Counted from the first letter of the stretch, positions 9,352-18,122 are shown. The stretch is 64,000 bases of DNA from Candidatus Zixiibacteriota bacterium (GCA_024280775.1 JAJRPM010000013.1:248001-312000); one strand, 5' to 3'. Notes: generated by a model from the letters alone, not told the origin. Program-made: numbers and translations.

Positions 9352-9391
9352 CGAGACCTCCCTCAGAACCTAATCAGTCCATTCGCACTAG

Positions 9392-10480
9392 CTAGACTGA
9401 AATGTTAGGAAGGGAAATCGGGCGACAAAAATACACACGCCATCCCCTCCGCACAATAGAATCATACCGCTCCTCTTCGATTTCTTTTGCGCAATCAGCG
9501 CGAAAGATACCAAAGACAGTCGAACCGCTACCGCTCACACGAATGAGCGATGCGCCAGACTGCTGGAGACGGCCTTGGATTTGTCGCAGAGCTTCGGCGA
9601 AGCTATTGATAGACTTCGCCTTACAACGGCCCGAGAGATACAAGCTCTCAAAATCACTACCCTCTTCTTCTAGCGCTTGCCACCAATACGTAGCATCGCC
9701 AGAACCCGAAAAGTTAAACCCAATCGGCGAGGATGTCAAGGGCGTATTTTCTGCGTTTTGGCGATTTACACCATCTAATCGATCCCGGAATGCGTCTAAT
9801 TCACCGAATGCCTCAGCGGTAGAAATGTGAATCCCCGGGTTAATCAACACCAGAGAATAATCCAGCGGAATCTCAAGCCCCTCAAAACTTTCCCCGCGTC
9901 CGCCGACCAAAGCCGAACCACCCGAAAAGAAGAACGGCACATCAGAACCCAACTCAGCTCCAATCTCAATCAATTCCTCGCGCGAAAGACCAAGCCCAAA
10001 AAGCTCATTGGCCCCGCGCAACACCGTAGCGCAATCACTCGACCCGCCCCCAAGTCCGCCGCCCACCGGGATAACCTTTTCCAAATCAATATGACAGTAC
10101 GGTAGCTCCGGCCGGCGAATTCGCAGTTTACTCAAAGCGCTCAAGACAAGATTATCTGAAGAAACAAACCCGGAGACTGGTGAACTCGATGAAACATCCC
10201 CGCTGTGTTGTAGCGGGTGTTGTGTCGGGTCTTGATTCTCGCTCTGCGAGAATTGTGACCCGACACTTTCTTCTGGTCTATCAATCAGCCCCGAAGATTC
10301 CGGCCCGGAGATAAACAATTCGTCTGTGTCAGACTCAAGCGGAGAAAGCGTAAGAGTATCAGCAAGCGACACCGCCTGCATAACCGACCGTATCCCATGA
10401 AACCCATCCTCCCGAAGAGGCCCAACCCGCAAAGTCAGATTGATTTTAGCTGGAGCTGTGAGTGTAAGTGAGTCGCGCAT
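9392..10480 (-). CDS. ispE: 4-diphosphocytidyl-2-C-methyl-D-erythritol kinase with a palindrome-encoded insertion
   Basis: GHMP-family kinase of the MEP isoprenoid pathway. Start ATG 10480 gives the expected MRDSLTLTAPAKINLTLRV N-terminus; an upstream TTG at 10537 would add 19 residues. The ATP-binding Gly-rich motif PVGGGLGGGSSDCATVL, the substrate loop ELGSDVPFFFSGG and the third GHMP motif VSGSGSTVFGIF are all intact, so the enzyme should work. At about 362 residues it is some 75 longer than E. coli IspE. Much of the excess is a Ser/Gln-rich segment between the N-terminal strands and SDNLVLSALSKL, and part of that is encoded by a 45-bp dispersed palindrome (10222-10266). The first gene of the block reading to rplY. 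SD is poor: GGAGGA is 18 nt upstream and fits better an out-of-frame ATG at 10491. Confidence 0.95.
   Translation of the reverse strand: MRDSLTLTAPAKINLTLRVGPLREDGFHGIRSVMQAVSLADTLTLSPLESDTDELFISGPESSGLIDRPEESVGSQFSQSENQDPTQHPLQHSGDVSSSSPVSGFVSSDNLVLSALSKLRIRRPELPYCHIDLEKVIPVGGGLGGGSSDCATVLRGANELFGLGLSREELIEIGAELGSDVPFFFSGGSALVGGRGESFEGLEIPLDYSLVLINPGIHISTAEAFGELDAFRDRLDGVNRQNAENTPLTSSPIGFNFSGSGDATYWWQALEEEGSDFESLYLSGRCKAKSINSFAEALRQIQGRLQQSGASLIRVSGSGSTVFGIFRADCAKEIEEERYDSIVRRGWRVYFCRPISLPNISV
10222..10266 (-). repeat. 45-bp palindromic element inserted in frame in ispE (family B core)
   Basis: Outer arms GTGTCGGGTC (10222-10231) and GACCCGACAC (10257-10266) are perfect complements. Inner arms ATTCTCGC (10235-10242) and GCGAGAAT (10246-10253) are also perfect, with a TCT loop. 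The same 45-bp module with the same architecture occurs in intergenic DNA at 10795-10839 and, more diverged, at 59504-59548. Length is exactly 15 codons; read on the coding strand it encodes VGSQFSQSENQDPT. Confidence 0.88.
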
Positions 10481-10551
10481 TTCAAGAACATACGATAATT
10501 CCTCCACTCGGGGAAGCAAGACTCTCCGTGATTCCAACAGCCACTAGAATC

Positions 10552-10634
10552 CGTAGGTGCATAGCGCGCTATGCCCTCTTCTTTCGGGAGACTTGCTTTG
10601 AATCAAAAAAGGCACAGCGCGCTGTGCCCCTACG
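10552..10634. repeat. Palindromic intergenic repeat, family D
   Basis: The outer ends GTAGGTGCATAGCGCGCTAT (from 10553) and CAGCGCGCTGTGCCCCTAC (to 10633) are nearly complementary. Each half also folds on itself around AGCGCGCT. Two facing hairpins separated by ~35 bp is a REP/BIME-like layout. Only one copy was seen in this window. Confidence 0.7.
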
Positions 10635-10680
10635 ACTGGAAAGGGGGCTCTGGTTTCGCCCTCTGTCTTTCCCGCGCAGA

Positions 10681-10865
10681 GGCCTGTTGATAAACCTCGG
10701 TTGAGTTGCGTCTGGTCCTTCGACGACGTTTTCTGCCGTCGTAAGACCTGACGCTTTCTGCCGTCGTAAGACCTGACGCTTTCTCTCGAGAGAAGTGTCG
10801 GGTCCTGATTTTCGCTTTGCGAATATTGAGACCCGACACAACAAACAGGACTTTATCAACAAGCC
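10681..10865. repeat. Composite palindromic element, family B, with internal tandem duplication
   Basis: Ends GGCCTGTTGATAAA and TTTATCAACAAGCC form terminal inverted repeats. Inside are two palindromic modules: a GCGTCTGGTC/GACCTGACGC module in which a 25-bp stretch is repeated exactly head to tail (10730-10754 and 10755-10779), and the 45-bp GTGTCGGGTC/GACCCGACAC module (10795-10839) that also occurs in ispE. A second copy of the whole element lies at 59479-59637. About 185 bp, no coding capacity of note; it is adjacent to family D and E repeats in the ispE/multicopper oxidase divergent intergenic region (10481-11150). Confidence 0.8.
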
Positions 10866-10938
10866 CGCAGGCGGGAATCCAGACAGGTAACGAGAACACT
10901 AATACAAACTCGACTGGATGCCCGCCTCCGCGGGCAAG
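10863..10938. repeat. Palindromic intergenic repeat, family E (CTGGAT-CCCGCC type)
   Basis: CCCGCAGGCGGGAATCCAG (10864-10882) faces CTGGATGCCCGCCTCCGCGG (from 10914), near-perfect inverted arms around ~31 bp. This sequence type (CTGGATTCCCGCC...CGGG) is a common dispersed palindrome in many bacterial genomes. The remaining DNA to 11150 holds the upstream region of the multicopper oxidase gene, with no clear promoter. Confidence 0.7.
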
Positions 10939-11150
10939 ACGGTGTTGATGGTACGTAGAGTTACCTAGTATTCGTACGTGTGGTACCTTGGCACGCCTCG
11001 TTGTGTTAATGCGCAACTGTCAGTTATTGTTGTATTCGTTGGACAACTAGAATATGCTGTGAAAGCATAATATATGGCATAAGCCGGGAGCTTTAGGAGG
11101 CTCTGTACGCTTAACATAAGCGAGCGCAAGATCAAAAAGGGGAAGTATTC

Positions 11151-12368
11151 ATGAAACGAAGGGACTTTATGGCGCTGACAGGTAGTGTCGCCGCTGGCGC
11201 TGTCGGCATGGCGGCTCTGGGGGCTACACCTCTATTGGCTCAAACTGGTGTGGTAGCTCCAAAACGCTTTCCAAAAACGTTGAAGCCAACCATCTTTGGA
11301 GATACGAAAGAGTTCAAACTCTACATAGACATCACTCGTCAGGAGCTCGCTCCCGGCATGGTTATTCATACATTGGCATTCAACGGCTCTGTTCCGGGCC
11401 CTGAAATCCGGGTCAAGCGTGGCGACAAAGTACGAGTTCTCTTTGAGAACCGAACCGAATTGAATCACACAATTCACTGGCATGGAATGTATGTGCCCTG
11501 GCGCATGGATGGAGTGCCATATGTCACACAAATGCCGGTGATGCCCGGTGAGACTTTTGTCTATGAATTTGAAGCGCAACCCTATGGAACACATTTCTAT
11601 CATTGTCATTGGGGGACGCTTTTGCATATGCAAGCCGGCATGTACGGTAGTCTAATTGTCGAGGATGATGACGACCCAATCAAGAAGCGCTTTGATTATG
11701 ACAGGGAATACACACTGGTCTATTCGGCGCATGATGTGAATTTCTTGCGCGAAGAGCTAAATGGGATGCTTGATAGGATGAAAGAGCGCAGATACCTGAT
11801 GAAAAACGGACGGTTCGACGCCAAGAGGTTTTCGCTCTTTGATTCAAAGGAGGAATTGAAAAACGCAATAGAGGAAGGTTACCAACCACCCTACCTCACC
11901 AATCGTCGCTCCTCAGCGCGACTTCCACAACCAAATTGGTTCACCGTAAACGGCAGTTCATATCCAAATACACCCAATTTGGCAATACGTTCGGGAGAAA
12001 ATATCCGGGTGAGACTTATCAACGCCGGAACCGAAGAACATTATCTCCATCTTCACGGACACGATTTTTGGCTGGTATGTGATGATGGTATACCTTTGTC
12101 ACAACCGCAGCAGATGAACACTTTGCGGCTCAGTCCAGGGAAGACATTGGACATGGTGATTGAAGGCACGAATCGGGGTCTGTGGACTTTCCATGATCAT
12201 GATACTCGCAGAGTAACCAATAACGGGCTTTACCCGGGCGGTAACTTGTTGGTTTTGGCCTATGAAGATCTGCCGGATGAAGAGCGTGTGGTTAATCCTA
12301 TGGGCGGAATGAAAATGGATAAGATGGCAAAGATGAATATGCTTCCGAAGGTGGCCCTTGATGAATAA
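11151..12368 (+). CDS. Tat-exported multicopper oxidase, two cupredoxin domains
   Basis: 405 residues from ATG 11151, SD GGGGAAG. The N-terminus MKRRDFMALTGSVAAGAVGM is a twin-arginine signal, with cleavage near LLAQ. Domain 1 (about residues 50-175) has HTIHWHGM (H109, H111) and HFYHCHWGTLLHMQAGM. The latter supplies trinuclear-site His and a full type-1 set (C152, H159, M164, with H106). Domain 2 carries HLHGHDF and TFHDHD, where the usual Cys of HCH is Asp. So the type-1 copper appears to lie in domain 1, as in nitrite-reductase-like two-domain multicopper oxidases. Likely periplasmic oxidation of a metal or organic substrate. The C-terminus is Met-rich (MGGMKMDKMAKMNM), as in copper-handling oxidases. 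Its stop overlaps the next start. Confidence 0.9.
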   Translation: MKRRDFMALTGSVAAGAVGMAALGATPLLAQTGVVAPKRFPKTLKPTIFGDTKEFKLYIDITRQELAPGMVIHTLAFNGSVPGPEIRVKRGDKVRVLFENRTELNHTIHWHGMYVPWRMDGVPYVTQMPVMPGETFVYEFEAQPYGTHFYHCHWGTLLHMQAGMYGSLIVEDDDDPIKKRFDYDREYTLVYSAHDVNFLREELNGMLDRMKERRYLMKNGRFDAKRFSLFDSKEELKNAIEEGYQPPYLTNRRSSARLPQPNWFTVNGSSYPNTPNLAIRSGENIRVRLINAGTEEHYLHLHGHDFWLVCDDGIPLSQPQQMNTLRLSPGKTLDMVIEGTNRGLWTFHDHDTRRVTNNGLYPGGNLLVLAYEDLPDEERVVNPMGGMKMDKMAKMNMLPKVALDE

Positions 12369-13572
12369 TAAATACCTATTAAAAGGAATTCGATTTACCG
12401 TAGCCACTTGTTTATCGATAATAGCGCTAACTGCAACCGACATTCATGGCCAGGTAACTCCTGAATTTGGTATGGCGGCGCGTGGTGTTTTCTCTGGAAA
12501 CTTTGAGGATAGAAATTCAGGCTCACATTCAGCGGTAAGTGATTTTTCCGACTCAGGTCTGTTACTGGGCTTACGGCAAAAACTCTACAGCAATTGGCGG
12601 AGTCGTTTTGTCATGGGAATGCAATTCCCTGACGCCGATTCTGAACTTGGGCAAGTATTCTATCATCAGGTATTCATACAAGTAGAGAATTTACATAACA
12701 TCATTAAGTTCGGACGTTCTCGTGTCAAAGGCTCTTTAATTGAGTTTCCTACTTTACGTGATGATGACGCTTTGCGTTTTACGGAAAAATTGAATCCATT
12801 TGCCACAGGCAAAAATACCGAAGATAGCCAGTATGGCAATGTATTGGAATATACTCGCATATTTGGAAAACGCGTATGGTTGACTGCGCATGGAGAACAC
12901 TATGCTGAATCTGTTTTTTCCATGCCGAATCAGGTAGATGAGTTTGGATTGAATTCCGCCGGAGTCAATTTGGAGTATCGTGTTCCTGCTTCACAGCGTT
13001 GGAATCGCGGTCTGATTCAATACATAGGTGTTGCGGTAAATGCGTTCTTCCTTGAGGATAGACATCTTGGCCCCGAGCGTAGTGAAACGCTGATAAATGT
13101 CATAGCCGCTACCATTATCAACATACACCCCGATCCAGTGAATTTTTGGGACTTCAGGGTTCAGGGTAGTTTTACAAATGGACTAACGGGCATGAAGCGT
13201 TTGCGTAATGAAGTTGACTTGGCCCGGGCGCAATCATCAGCAATATATGCGTCTCTGCGCTATCTCCGCAGGACTCTGGAGAGGCCGTCTATTCAGGTAA
13301 CTTTATCCGGCGGATACAAAATCTATCCTGAGCTATACAATAGCTCGCATCAAGTTCAAGTCACTGGAAACGTGGCAGTGCGAATTGGTGATGGACTTGA
13401 TCTGGTGACACAAGCGCTATACGAAAAGCGAAATGGGCAGGTAAGAAATTTTCTCGGTGAGGACAGGTTCCGTTTCCAGATTGGCTTTGTCTACAGCCTT
13501 GAACAGATATTCAACTCCCAGTTTGGAGATCGCGGTTCATTGTTGAATCTGGAGCACGACTACATTCCCTAG
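12361..13572 (+). CDS. Putative outer-membrane beta-barrel protein coupled to the multicopper oxidase
   Basis: About 403 residues from ATG 12361, which overlaps the oxidase stop by 8 bp; AAGGTGG 6 nt upstream is a strong SD, so translation is coupled. A signal peptide (IRFTVATCLSIIALTATDIHG) is followed by alternating hydrophobic/polar strands with aromatic girdle residues throughout, for example LYSNWRSRFVMGMQF, RVWLTAHGEHYAES and DRFRFQIGFVYSLEQIF. There is no soluble domain. I do not recognise a named family. By context it probably works with the exported oxidase, perhaps as a porin or a surface platform for copper or another metal. That role is inference from the gene overlap only. Confidence 0.75.
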   Translation: MNNKYLLKGIRFTVATCLSIIALTATDIHGQVTPEFGMAARGVFSGNFEDRNSGSHSAVSDFSDSGLLLGLRQKLYSNWRSRFVMGMQFPDADSELGQVFYHQVFIQVENLHNIIKFGRSRVKGSLIEFPTLRDDDALRFTEKLNPFATGKNTEDSQYGNVLEYTRIFGKRVWLTAHGEHYAESVFSMPNQVDEFGLNSAGVNLEYRVPASQRWNRGLIQYIGVAVNAFFLEDRHLGPERSETLINVIAATIINIHPDPVNFWDFRVQGSFTNGLTGMKRLRNEVDLARAQSSAIYASLRYLRRTLERPSIQVTLSGGYKIYPELYNSSHQVQVTGNVAVRIGDGLDLVTQALYEKRNGQVRNFLGEDRFRFQIGFVYSLEQIFNSQFGDRGSLLNLEHDYIP

Positions 13573-13590
13573 TAATTCGTTATTCTGTAG

Positions 13591-13613
13591 GGGCGTCGTT
13601 TCGGCGCCCTTTT
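13591..13613 (+). terminator. Terminator after the oxidase/beta-barrel operon
   Basis: Stem GGGCGTCG (13591-13598) and CGGCGCCC (13602-13609) with one T-G pair and a TTT loop, followed by TTTTCGTTTT. It lies 18 bp after the stop codon. Confidence 0.85.
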
Positions 13614-13677
13614 CGTTTTATGCTGAATCTTGGGCGGGTAAACCCCGCCCATATGGTTTCTGAATTTGGGTTTAGCA

Positions 13678-13769
13678 GTCATTGCGAGCGGAGCGCGGCA
13701 ATCTCGTTGATTCATTGGGCGCATTCGAATCCACGGGATTGCCGCGTCGCTGGCGCTTCTCGCAATGAC
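13678..13769. repeat. Palindromic intergenic repeat, family C (GTCATTGCGAG type)
   Basis: GTCATTGCGAG (13678-13688) and CTCGCAATGAC (13759-13769) are perfect inverted ends. Inner arms GCGGCAATCTCG and GGGATTGCCGCG are near-complementary. This GTCATTGCGAG...CTCGCAATGAC palindrome type is widespread in unrelated bacterial genomes. It lies in the 13573-14130 intergenic stretch, which otherwise holds a small GGGCGGG hairpin at about 13632-13650, the groEL terminator, and ~230 bp in which I see nothing. Confidence 0.8.
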
Positions 13770-13828
13770 AAATTATGCGAACATGGTATCATGCTTGTTG
13801 CAACGTTCCGAAAAAACCGCAAGCCAAC

Positions 13829-13871
13829 AAAAAAAGCCCCCGCCGCTATCGTGATGATAGCGACGAGGGCT
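13829..13871 (-). terminator. Rho-independent terminator of groESL (minus strand)
   Basis: On the minus strand a 16-bp stem with two mismatches (AGCCCTCGTCGCTATC and GATAGCGGCGGGGGCT around ATCAC) is followed by TTTTTTTG. It lies 260 bp downstream of the groEL stop. Confidence 0.8.
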
Positions 13872-14130
13872 GTCTATAGAATCGTAATTACGAATTGATA
13901 AACAACACATCCGTGATTACGCGGCTTGCTCAAACAAGCAAAGAAACAAGATCGGCGTCGCAGTGCCCAATTAGCGTCAGTGTAATCATTAAACTACTAA
14001 CGATGGAAAAATCTCGGATTATCTCTTTAATTCCCATAATTACCACACTTCCTGACAACAACATATTTGTTATCGTTTTTAGAATGTTGGATGTATGACA
14101 CTGCTCGACCGCTTGTCCACATAAATGGCT

Positions 14131-15792
<1,662 letters not shown>

Positions 15793-15853
15793 TTAGTGTT
15801 TGTTGTACTGTCACTATTCGTTGTCTCGAATAAAACAAAAGCGCTACAAGCGC

Positions 15854-16144
15854 TTAGCCTGTGACAACAGCGAGAATATCGGATTCGCGCATGATAAGGA
15901 ATTCATCACCGTTGAGTGAAATCTCAGTGCCGGAATATTTACCGTAGAGAATTTTGTCACCCTTCTTGACTTCAAGATCAATCTTCTTGCCGTCTTCGGT
16001 CATACGACCCGGTCCGACTTCAATGATTTCACCTTCTTGAGGTTTTTCTTTTGCGGTGTCTGGAATAATGATGCCGCCTTTTTTGACTTCACCGGCATCG
16101 AGTGTTTTGACCATTACGCGGTCTGCTAGAGGACGTACTGACAT
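15854..16144 (-). CDS. groES: Co-chaperonin GroES (10 kDa)
   Basis: 96 residues from ATG 16144. I prefer this start to ATG 16153 because the strong SD AAAGGAG ends directly at 16154, only usable for 16144 (9 nt spacing), and it gives the canonical N-terminus [16 protein letters not shown]. Family hallmarks: [18 protein letters not shown], the mobile-loop region, and [20 protein letters not shown]. Caps the GroEL ring. Leader of the two-gene heat-shock operon. Confidence 0.98.
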   Translation of the reverse strand: MSVRPLADRVMVKTLDAGEVKKGGIIIPDTAKEKPQEGEIIEVGPGRMTEDGKKIDLEVKKGDKILYGKYSGTEISLNGDEFLIMRESDILAVVTG

Positions 16145-16273
16145 TTGTGTCATCTCCTTTTGATTGGTTCAGATAAGCGTGAAAAACTCTTAAGAAAGAA
16201 ATCCCGCGCCTGCCTGTTTGTGTGGTTAGTTATCGTTTACTCTTTATTTCTATTCTTCTTTGGTACCCGACTA

Positions 16274-16300
16274 TTAGCGCTCAACTCAGATGAGCGCTAA
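16274..16300 (-). promoter_or_regulatory. CIRCE operator (HrcA binding site)
   Basis: TTAGCGCTC (16274-16282), 9-bp spacer, GAGCGCTAA (16292-16300): a perfect 9-bp inverted repeat matching the CIRCE consensus TTAGCACTC-N9-GAGTGCTAA with one symmetric change per arm (A to G and T to C). It overlaps the predicted transcription start region of groESL, as expected for HrcA repression. No hrcA gene lies in the window. Confidence 0.95.
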
Positions 16301-16313
16301 TAAAGCGAGACCA

Positions 16314-16341
16314 AGTATAGAATAGTACCACAGAAAGTCAA
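16314..16341 (-). promoter_or_regulatory. Sigma70-type promoter of groES-groEL
   Basis: On the minus strand TTGACT (16341-16336), a 16-bp spacer, and TATACT (16319-16314). The start point would fall near 16307, just upstream of the CIRCE operator, giving a ~160-nt leader to groES. Confidence 0.8.
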
Positions 16342-16441
16342 GAGAGTTTCAAAAAAACTCGCAATTTGCGACATTGCATATAAGTTGCTGTCTCACAGCT
16401 CATTAGTAAGAGGCCAAGTCTAGATACACGGACCAAAGCAG

Positions 16442-16532
16442 CCGTAGTGGCGTCCCTTGGGGCGCCTCGCACCGAATAACCTCCTCAGTTTACCTGTTGA
16501 CAAACAAGGCGGGGCAAGCCCCGCCACTACGG
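16442..16532. repeat. Bipartite palindromic repeat, family A, copy 1
   Basis: Ends CCGTAGTGGCG and CGCCACTACGG are inverted. Left half folds as GGCGTCCC/GGGGCGCC, right half as GGCGGGGC-AA-GCCCCGCC. Full copies at 18179-18266 and 37554-37640 and a half copy at 22334-22361 share both halves' sequence but differ in the middle ~40 bp. Located between the 3' end of coaX and the groESL promoter. The rest of 16342-16573 shows nothing else. Confidence 0.88.
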
Positions 16533-16573
16533 TTTATGGCGATATTGATTGCGGTGTAACGTGTTAGGTGAGA

Positions 16574-17344
16574 CTATGGGGTTTGGAATTCAGTTATCAG
16601 CCGGATTCCGTGGAGTGTCAGATGCGGATTAACCGCCGAAAACAAATCGCAATGCTCAGCAATTATTCCTGCCAGTCCTCCGGTAGCTATAGCTTTCGGA
16701 GATACGCCTAACTCGGAGCTGATTCGTTTCAAGAGGTATTCGATTCCGCCGATTGTGCCGTAGAACATTCCGGATTTGATTGCATCATTAGTATTACGAG
16801 CGATAACTCCGCCCGAGGGCGGCTCAATTGGCACTGATTCCAGCAGGGCGGCTTTCTTCGCGAGAGTCGCCACTGCTGTTTTCGGGCCGGGGCAGATTAT
16901 TCCGCCAATATAGTCGCCGTCAGAGGACAGAATATCAAAAGTAGTAGCAGTGCCGAAATCCACCACAACAGTCGGTTGTCCTTCAAGGTGATAGATTCTT
17001 TTGGCCGCCACGGCATTGCAAATCCTATCAGCGCCAACCTGGCGCGGATCATCAAAATCCAATTTCAGCGGCAGTTTGACATCGGCGCTAATCAAAAGCG
17101 GCGGTTTATGCGACGCCCCAATCACAAACGCCTCCAGCGCCCGGCTCAACTCCGGCACAACCGATGCAATTGCAATCTCAGGCGTCTCTGTACCGGAATT
17201 CTCCAACCACTCAGCAAACGGCCGAATCAAAGTCTCCGGCGCCCGACCACGCTCAGACTCAAACCTCTCGGTGGCCACAAGTTTTTCCCCGTCAAAGATT
17301 CCGGCCACGGTGTTTGTATTGCCTATGTCGACTGTTATTAGCAT
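16574..17344 (-). CDS. coaX: Type III pantothenate kinase
   Basis: 256 residues. CoaX phosphorylates pantothenate in the first step of coenzyme A synthesis and belongs to the ASKHA fold. Signatures: N-terminal phosphate loop MLITVDIGNTNTVAGIFDGE, DPRQVGADRICNAVAA, VVDFGTATTFDIL and GGIICPGPKTAVATLAKKAA with the adenosine-site ATGGLAGII near the end. It is transcribed divergently from the unknown gene at 17448. The ATG has no SD, and a TATAAT sits only 6 nt upstream, suggesting a leaderless or near-leaderless message. Confidence 0.96.
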   Translation of the reverse strand: MLITVDIGNTNTVAGIFDGEKLVATERFESERGRAPETLIRPFAEWLENSGTETPEIAIASVVPELSRALEAFVIGASHKPPLLISADVKLPLKLDFDDPRQVGADRICNAVAAKRIYHLEGQPTVVVDFGTATTFDILSSDGDYIGGIICPGPKTAVATLAKKAALLESVPIEPPSGGVIARNTNDAIKSGMFYGTIGGIEYLLKRISSELGVSPKAIATGGLAGIIAEHCDLFSAVNPHLTLHGIRLITEFQTP

Positions 17345-17345
17345 A

Positions 17346-17360
17346 ATACTATTATAGTAT
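17346..17360. promoter_or_regulatory. AT-rich palindrome containing divergent -10 elements
   Basis: ATACTAT and ATAGTAT are perfect arms around a single T. On the minus strand it contains TATAAT (17356-17351), 6 nt before the coaX ATG; on the plus strand it contains TATAGT, about 90 bp before the gene at 17448. No convincing -35 is seen for either direction. Confidence 0.4.
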
Positions 17361-17447
17361 GTAATGAGATTGTCCGGTAGTCGCCTGGGTTGGATTTGCG
17401 AATGCGGGTCAAAGCGTACACCTTGTATCCTAGACTAGGACCTGAGA

Positions 17448-18122
17448 ATGGAAACAACGCCTCCGCCACTAACAACCTTAGAAACCGTTTTACTTTTTGC
17501 AGGTCTACTGGCTTTGTTGACTGTCTTCGTCGGTTATATGAAGAAGACCGGAAGAAAAATGGCCCCGCCTTTTTTCTCACTTGATGATTGTGACTGGTTT
17601 GTGTTGAGTTTCTATGTTCTCGAGAAGACTGTCCTTTCCGACGCGGTATCTCTCGTTGTTGTTGGGAAGTCAGGAGTCATGGAAAGATTGATAAAGTTTG
17701 AGATTCTAATCTCGAGAGAATGGGAGCCTCTTACCGGAAGCGTGATGAATGAGGGTGAGTTGAATGGAGAAGAGGTTCGGATAATTGAGGAAACGCTAAA
17801 TCTACAAGGAGGCGCTGTAGTCATACAGTCAATGGGAAGAAAAAGCGACTTGTTCATTCGGCATCTGGATAAGAAGCTCGGCACGAAGTTCAATCCAAGG
17901 GGTATGAGAAGTGAGCCAATAGAATTCGGAGCTATCTGCTTAGGTGGCGATCCAAATGGTATCGAGCATTCGGTGGTTAGAATCAAGTTGTTCGCAGACA
18001 AAGGAGAAGAAGAAAACTACGCGGAAGTGTACCTGAATGTTGACTTAGCTAATAGGCGCATAGATTTCAATGAAAAAGACTATTACTATCGCGAACCTCT
18101 AGTGAGATACCTAGCTGGTTAG
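17448..18122 (+). CDS. Hypothetical membrane-anchored protein
   Basis: 224 residues from ATG 17448 with SD AGGA at spacing 7. One N-terminal hydrophobic segment (residues ~12-30, LETVLLFAGLLALLTVFVGY) followed by a basic stretch suggests a single anchor. The remainder is soluble with mixed alpha/beta character, including EVRIIEETLNLQGGAVVIQS and AEVYLNVDLANRRIDFNEKD. I do not recognise a family and see no catalytic motif or cysteines apart from two. It is flanked by divergent coaX and, after a family A repeat, by the convergent carbonic anhydrase. Codon use resembles the neighbours. Function unknown. Confidence 0.6.
   Translation: METTPPPLTTLETVLLFAGLLALLTVFVGYMKKTGRKMAPPFFSLDDCDWFVLSFYVLEKTVLSDAVSLVVVGKSGVMERLIKFEILISREWEPLTGSVMNEGELNGEEVRIIEETLNLQGGAVVIQSMGRKSDLFIRHLDKKLGTKFNPRGMRSEPIEFGAICLGGDPNGIEHSVVRIKLFADKGEEENYAEVYLNVDLANRRIDFNEKDYYYREPLVRYLAG

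Noticed and set aside
10552-10938. CRISPR-like array
   Set aside because: The repeats belong to different families, are palindromic composites, and are not evenly spaced with unique spacers; no cas genes are present.
11040-11110. Riboswitch-like leader before the multicopper oxidase
   Set aside because: A small GAGC/GCTC hairpin and a TAGGAGG with no start codon are present, but no known riboswitch pattern could be matched.
13620-14098. Two open frames in the groEL downstream region
   Set aside because: They cover the family C repeat and the groEL terminator, and show no coding pattern.
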